DNA of 64,000 nt, taken from contig NZ_JAFMZP010000002.1 in assembly GCF_024436435.1 (NCBI RefSeq), positions 186,001-250,000 of the forward strand, read 5' to 3'. The number at the start of each line of letters is the position of its first letter. Position 1 is the first letter of the stretch. This document shows positions 60,161-64,000 of this stretch, one piece after another. The DNA is from Desertivirga xinjiangensis. GTDB lineage: Bacteria > Bacteroidota > Bacteroidia > Sphingobacteriales > Sphingobacteriaceae. The notes under the pieces were generated by a model. That model did no database searches. It saw only the letters and a list, made by a program, of their open reading frames with translations, and was not told where the DNA came from. Made by a program: the position numbers and the translations under genes.

Positions 60161-60985
60161 ATGAATCTTTTTAAATTCTCAATTCCTGTACTCTTAATAT
60201 TGGGTTACGGCAAGGTTTGCAGCGCACAAAAGCTTCCAGGAGATCAGGAACAGGCTCAATGGGCTCCTGTTCCACCAAAGATTGACGGGAAACTCAGCGA
60301 GACAGAATCGCTTACAGCCTATAACCGGAATACCCTGCTCTTTTACAACATGTCCAATGATGCTAAAAATCTTTACCTGGTCTTAAAATCTGAAGATCCG
60401 CTTAACAGCAATAAGATTTTGATGGGAGGTATTACGGTAAGCTTTAATGCCAGTGCAAAGAAAAAAGAAAAAGATGCTGCCTCTCTAACATTTCCCGTCA
60501 TAGTGAGAACCCCGAGGGGCCAGGGACGTGGAGGTTCAGGACCTGGCGGACAACGTGTGTGGCAAGGACAAAACAGGGAAAACCGAACCCCGGCTGATTC
60601 AGCAGCTTTAGTTGAAAGAAGAAAGCAGCAACTGGCACAGTTCAAAGAAATCAAGGTATCGGGAATACCTGCTATAACAGATTCCCTGGTATCTATCTAT
60701 AATGAATTCGGCATTAAAACAGGCGTAAATTTTGATACCAAGGGTAGTTTTATCTACGAGCTGGCCATTCCCTTAGAACTGATAGGGCTGAAGCCAGGTA
60801 AAGAGTTTGCCTATAATATTAAACTTAATGGCAGGGATTTTGGCGTGGGTGGCAACATAGTAGTTATGGGTGGCGGCGGCGGACGAGGAGGTAACTTCGG
60901 AGGCAGTGGGGGCCGTCCCGCATTTGACCCATCCATGTTTGCAGCTACAGATTTTTGGGGAAAGTATACGCTGGCTGATAAATAA
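60161..60985 (+). CDS. Secreted protein with carbohydrate-binding-like domain and Gly-rich regions
   Basis: A 274 aa exported protein with signal peptide ending KVCSAQ. The N-terminal half (DQEQAQWAPVPPKIDGKLSETESLTAY...) resembles CBM9/DOMON-type domains. Glycine-rich stretches lie near 117-134 (GQGRGGSGPGGQ) and 247-262. ATG 60161 is chosen because it leads into the signal peptide; a longer frame from 60062 adds 33 residues without conserved features. It is 32 bp upstream of a TonB-receptor-like gene and both are Gly-rich, so they may work together. Confidence 0.72.
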   Translation: MNLFKFSIPVLLILGYGKVCSAQKLPGDQEQAQWAPVPPKIDGKLSETESLTAYNRNTLLFYNMSNDAKNLYLVLKSEDPLNSNKILMGGITVSFNASAKKKEKDAASLTFPVIVRTPRGQGRGGSGPGGQRVWQGQNRENRTPADSAALVERRKQQLAQFKEIKVSGIPAITDSLVSIYNEFGIKTGVNFDTKGSFIYELAIPLELIGLKPGKEFAYNIKLNGRDFGVGGNIVVMGGGGGRGGNFGGSGGRPAFDPSMFAATDFWGKYTLADK

Positions 60986-61017
60986 TCCCCTTAAACAATC
61001 ATTTCATATTCTCAAAC

Positions 61018-63822
61018 ATGAATAGAAATTTACTCTCCCTCGCTTTATTCCTTTGCTCTTTCAATCTACTGGCACAGGTAAATCATGAAGTGAGTGGAAT
61101 TGTTAAAGACAGTACAGATAATACTGTAATTGGTGCCTCAGTTACACTGATGTCTGCTAAAGATACCCTGCGCACCAGCACCAATCCTGATGGAATATTC
61201 GTTTTTAAAAATGTTCAGGCAGGGCAGTTTGTTATCAGTGTAAGAAGTCTGGGCTACATGAATTACACCAAGCGCTTCCTTTATAATGATGCAACTAAGC
61301 GGTTGGTATTGGATCCCTTGATTCTTAAAGCCCAGACCAATATGCTTAATGAGGTAAAGATAGATGGGACACCAAGTATTACCTACAAAGAAGACACCAT
61401 AGAATACCGGGCAAGCGATTACAAAGTTCGGGAAAATGCTACGGTCGATGAGATTTTAAAGAAGATGGAGGGAGTAGAGGTCGCTTCAGACGGAACGGTT
61501 ACTGCCCAGGGAACGCAGGTCACGAAAGCGCGTTTAAACGGGAAAGACTTCTCGGGTGGCGATGTAGCTAATGCCATTCAGAACTTACCTGCCGATATTG
61601 TAGATAAGATTCAGATCGTTGATGATTACGGCGATCAGGCTGCCCGTACCGGAATTAAGGAGGGAGATCCGCAAAAGGTATTAAATATCGTAACCAGGAG
61701 GGACAAGTCTGTGGGTAATATGGGACGGCTTAATGCCGGCGCGGGAAACAATGAACGCTACGGTGTTTCAGTTTTTGGTAACCGGATAAATGGCAACCAG
61801 CAGATCAATACCAATCTGCGGTTCAATAACACCGTGAATGGAGTGGCAGGTGGCAATAATGATAATTCGTTTTCGGGGGGAGATTTCGGTTCTCGAGGCG
61901 GTCGTGGAGGAGGAGGGTTTTCCGGAAGTACCGGAGGCAGCGGTGGTACCACAACTCTGGGAAGAGGATCCTTCGGGTATAGAGACCAATGGAGTAAGAA
62001 AGTGAGCTTCAACGGAAGTTATTCCTATGGCTTTAATAATGTCAATTCTTTAAACAGCAGTATTTCTGAGAATACAACTACCCTCGGCAGCATATACTCA
62101 ACTAACGAAAGTAATGCCGACAACAATACAAAGAATCATTCTTTCGATTTTGACCTCGAGTACGATATTGACAGTGCAAACTTTTTAAGAATACGACCTT
62201 CTATTACTTACAGCAGCTCTTCAAACAGTAGTTTTTCAAAGAATATACAAACAGGGGTGTTCAACCAAACCCATGATGGCAGGAATAGAAGTGAGAACAC
62301 TACGCCGAACTTCGGGGGAAGCATTTTTTATCAGCACCTGTTCAAAAAGAAAGGCCGGAACTTTTCCCTCAATTTAAGTTATATGCAAAGTGATCAGGAT
62401 AGGGATAATGAGCAGAATGTAAACATATTATATTATGACGATACCGATGCCAACGTCTTGTTGAAGGATTCCCTGGTGCACCGAATGGTACTTCGTAAAA
62501 ACCTGAACAACACCTTCAGAGGTAGTACAACCTTCTCTGAACGTTTAGGCACAAAGTCGAGGCTTGATTTTAACGCACAGATAAACCGCAGGTCTTATGA
62601 TAACAGTGCGTACACCAATAACCTGGATGCTTCAGGTATTCAAACACCCGTTGATTCATTGACCAATGTGTTTAATTATTCTTTTACAGAAAGCAGGCTT
62701 TCCTTAAACTATCGTTTTACTGAAAAGAAATACAATTTTTCGCTTGGCATGACCGGTATCCCAACTCTTTTAGAGGGTACTAAGGTTCACCTCGACGCCA
62801 CAACCAGGAGAGGTAATTTTTATCTGATCCCCATAGCACGGTTTGAGTACCAGTTTTCAAGACAGCACCGTTTTAGCCTTAATTATACCGGTAACGCATC
62901 CGAACCATCGTTCGATCAAATTCAACCAGTAAGAGATGTGTCGAGGGCTAATAATCCGGTGGTAGGTAACCCCGACTTGAAAGCTGCGTTCAATCATACT
63001 GTTAGTGCTGCTTATAATAACTATATCTCGAATTCCAGGCTTAATTATTCCCTTAACCTGAACGCCAGGTTCGTTGACAATTCAGTGGTCTCTAACATAG
63101 TGAACATTCCTGTTGAAATTCAGGAGGACGGGAAAACTGTGACCAGTTATATCAATGAGACACGCTTTCTCAACATGAACGGTGCATCGACAGTCACGGG
63201 TAACTACAGCATATCGAAATCATTAGCCGACCGGAAATATAGTATCCGCCTGAATGGTAGTGTGGTGAACCGTAAAAGTATCTCTATGAGTAACAACCTG
63301 GAAAACCGTGGTACCACATGGACATTTTCTCAGCGCTTAGGTCCTCAGATCAATCCGAACGAATGGCTCGAGCTTAATCCACATGTCAACTTTGTTTATA
63401 CCAAGGCGGATTTTACACTTCCTGCATCAAGGGACATAAACACAAAGAACTGGGCCTTAAGTGGTGATGGCAGAGTGTATTTCACAAAAACGATCTTGTT
63501 TTCATTTAGTGCAAGTAAGAACTTCGTGAGTGGGATAGACGCAAATGTTACGAACAATCCGTTTATCATTAATACTGCACTGGAGAAACAATTTTTTAAG
63601 CGTAAAAACGGAGCTTTAAGTATCCAGGCTTTTGACCTTCTCAACCAAAATAATTTTATTAATCGCGATATCAATGAAAACGGCTACACAGATACCCGTT
63701 CAAACGCTTTAAGCCGCTACGTATTGCTTAATTTTCGGTGGACGCCTCAAAAATGGACGGGAGCTGCAGCCAGCAGGAATGGCCGTATGATGAACCGGAG
63801 AGGGGACGGTAGTTTTTACTAG
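61018..63822 (+). CDS. TonB-dependent receptor-like outer-membrane barrel protein
   Basis: A 934 aa outer-membrane protein with signal peptide ending FNLLAQ. It has a carboxypeptidase-regulatory-like domain (about 20-100, GIVKDSTDNTVIGASV), a plug-like region with MEGVEVASDGTVTAQG and DKIQIVDDYGDQAARTGIKEG, and an outer-membrane beta-barrel of the PF14905 type. A Gly-rich insertion lies near 286-320. No SusD gene follows, so it is not a canonical SusC. Cargo is unknown. Its stop codon is part of a 44 bp palindrome. Confidence 0.92.
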   Translation: MNRNLLSLALFLCSFNLLAQVNHEVSGIVKDSTDNTVIGASVTLMSAKDTLRTSTNPDGIFVFKNVQAGQFVISVRSLGYMNYTKRFLYNDATKRLVLDPLILKAQTNMLNEVKIDGTPSITYKEDTIEYRASDYKVRENATVDEILKKMEGVEVASDGTVTAQGTQVTKARLNGKDFSGGDVANAIQNLPADIVDKIQIVDDYGDQAARTGIKEGDPQKVLNIVTRRDKSVGNMGRLNAGAGNNERYGVSVFGNRINGNQQINTNLRFNNTVNGVAGGNNDNSFSGGDFGSRGGRGGGGFSGSTGGSGGTTTLGRGSFGYRDQWSKKVSFNGSYSYGFNNVNSLNSSISENTTTLGSIYSTNESNADNNTKNHSFDFDLEYDIDSANFLRIRPSITYSSSSNSSFSKNIQTGVFNQTHDGRNRSENTTPNFGGSIFYQHLFKKKGRNFSLNLSYMQSDQDRDNEQNVNILYYDDTDANVLLKDSLVHRMVLRKNLNNTFRGSTTFSERLGTKSRLDFNAQINRRSYDNSAYTNNLDASGIQTPVDSLTNVFNYSFTESRLSLNYRFTEKKYNFSLGMTGIPTLLEGTKVHLDATTRRGNFYLIPIARFEYQFSRQHRFSLNYTGNASEPSFDQIQPVRDVSRANNPVVGNPDLKAAFNHTVSAAYNNYISNSRLNYSLNLNARFVDNSVVSNIVNIPVEIQEDGKTVTSYINETRFLNMNGASTVTGNYSISKSLADRKYSIRLNGSVVNRKSISMSNNLENRGTTWTFSQRLGPQINPNEWLELNPHVNFVYTKADFTLPASRDINTKNWALSGDGRVYFTKTILFSFSASKNFVSGIDANVTNNPFIINTALEKQFFKRKNGALSIQAFDLLNQNNFINRDINENGYTDTRSNALSRYVLLNFRWTPQKWTGAAASRNGRMMNRRGDGSFY

Positions 63823-63862
63823 ATTGATAGGCAAGCCCTCGAGGGCTTGCCTATCAATCTAG
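63819..63862. terminator. 44 bp perfect palindrome shared by two convergent genes
   Basis: The segment CTAG...CTAG is its own reverse complement over 44 bases with CTCGAG at the centre. The TAG stop of the plus-strand receptor gene is at 63820-63822 and the TAG stop of the minus-strand phosphatase gene is at 63859-63861, so each end supplies a stop codon. A hairpin here would terminate both transcripts. Confidence 0.88.
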
Positions 63863-64000
63863 ATATTTTCTGCTTTTTCAGTGATGTTCTTCTCAATCAA
63901 AAGGTTGATAATGCCATCAACCATACCCACCCGGGGAACAAAAATCTGCTTAACTCCGGCGCACTTCATTACCGTAAGGTAAATCTCACAGGCAGGAATG
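63859..64000 (-). CDS. 3' end of a Ppx/GppA-type phosphatase (partial)
   Basis: The last 46 codons of a minus-strand gene that continues beyond the window. The frame reads IPACEIYLTVMKCAGVKQIF, followed by VPRVGMVDGIINLLIE. This matches the C-terminus of exopolyphosphatase / pppGpp phosphohydrolase family proteins (P-A-x-x-I-x-x-x-V-M, then G-x-x-D/E-G-[IL]). Only the extreme C-terminus is seen, so the subtype is open. Confidence 0.65.
   Translation of the reverse strand, partial: IPACEIYLTVMKCAGVKQIFVPRVGMVDGIINLLIEKNITEKAENI

Noticed and set aside
61860-61975. Gly-coding tract as an insertion or sequencing artefact
   Set aside because: The frame is kept on both sides and the neighbouring gene also has Gly-rich stretches, so it is read as a real linker.

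Overview
The window looks like chromosomal DNA of a soil or aquatic Bacteroidota, most likely Sphingobacteriaceae (Pedobacter-like; this is inference from gene content, no marker gene was searched). Supporting signs are a SusC/SusD pair, a type IX secretion C-terminal tail, promoters of the Bacteroidota form TTTG ... TAnnTTTG, weak Shine-Dalgarno sequences, two-domain DUF1080 and DUF3857 proteins, and AT-rich intergenic DNA. No rRNA, tRNA, CRISPR array, IS element or phage gene was seen.

Region 1 (1-2.1 kb): a PL1 pectate lyase lipoprotein, preceded by the last codons of a near-identical paralogue, so a tandem lyase duplication crosses the left edge. Region 2 (2.4-18 kb): a surface-polysaccharide block. 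It starts with a GT4, a PLP-fold protein, a GNAT acetyltransferase, two tandem FemAB-like acyltransferases and a membrane nucleotide-sugar dehydratase (FlaA1/WbpM/CapD type). An HTH gene follows, then two convergent operons: carbamoyltransferase-GT2-GT9 on the plus strand, and GT4-GT4-HAD phosphatase-GT9 on the minus strand. GT9 plus a GmhB-like phosphatase suggests a heptose-containing, possibly carbamoylated glycan.

Region 3 (18.1-21.3 kb): a small DUF3606 protein, a ligase-polymerase LigD and a convergent TlpA-like thioredoxin. The LigD/TlpA junction has been triplicated as 73-75 bp units.

Region 4 (21.3-41.3 kb): a polysaccharide utilisation locus whose enzyme set fits alginate. It holds three PL6 lyases (one carrying a T9SS tail), a PL17 oligo-alginate lyase, KdgF, an SDR reductase suited to DEH, an ExuT-like MFS importer, an esterase, SusC, SusD and a probable surface glycan-binding lipoprotein. 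A FadR-family GntR regulator lies inside. Five TTGGTnnACCAA operators, of the UxuR/ExuR type, sit at its own promoter, at the first lyase promoter and at a third promoter whose gene survives only as a 3' lyase remnant.

Region 5 (41.6-64 kb): mostly housekeeping and cell-envelope genes. These are nirBD nitrite reductase, lysS, a TruC/RluA-type pseudouridine synthase, an ECF sigma factor with a membrane partner, a DctA-type symporter, a Gfo/Idh/MocA oxidoreductase with a double DUF1080 protein, two tandem DUF3857 transglutaminase-like proteins (one with an apparently dead active site), a DEDDh exonuclease, a Gly-rich secreted protein with a TonB-receptor-like barrel, and the 3' end of a Ppx/GppA phosphatase. 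The last two genes end inside one shared 44 bp perfect palindrome.
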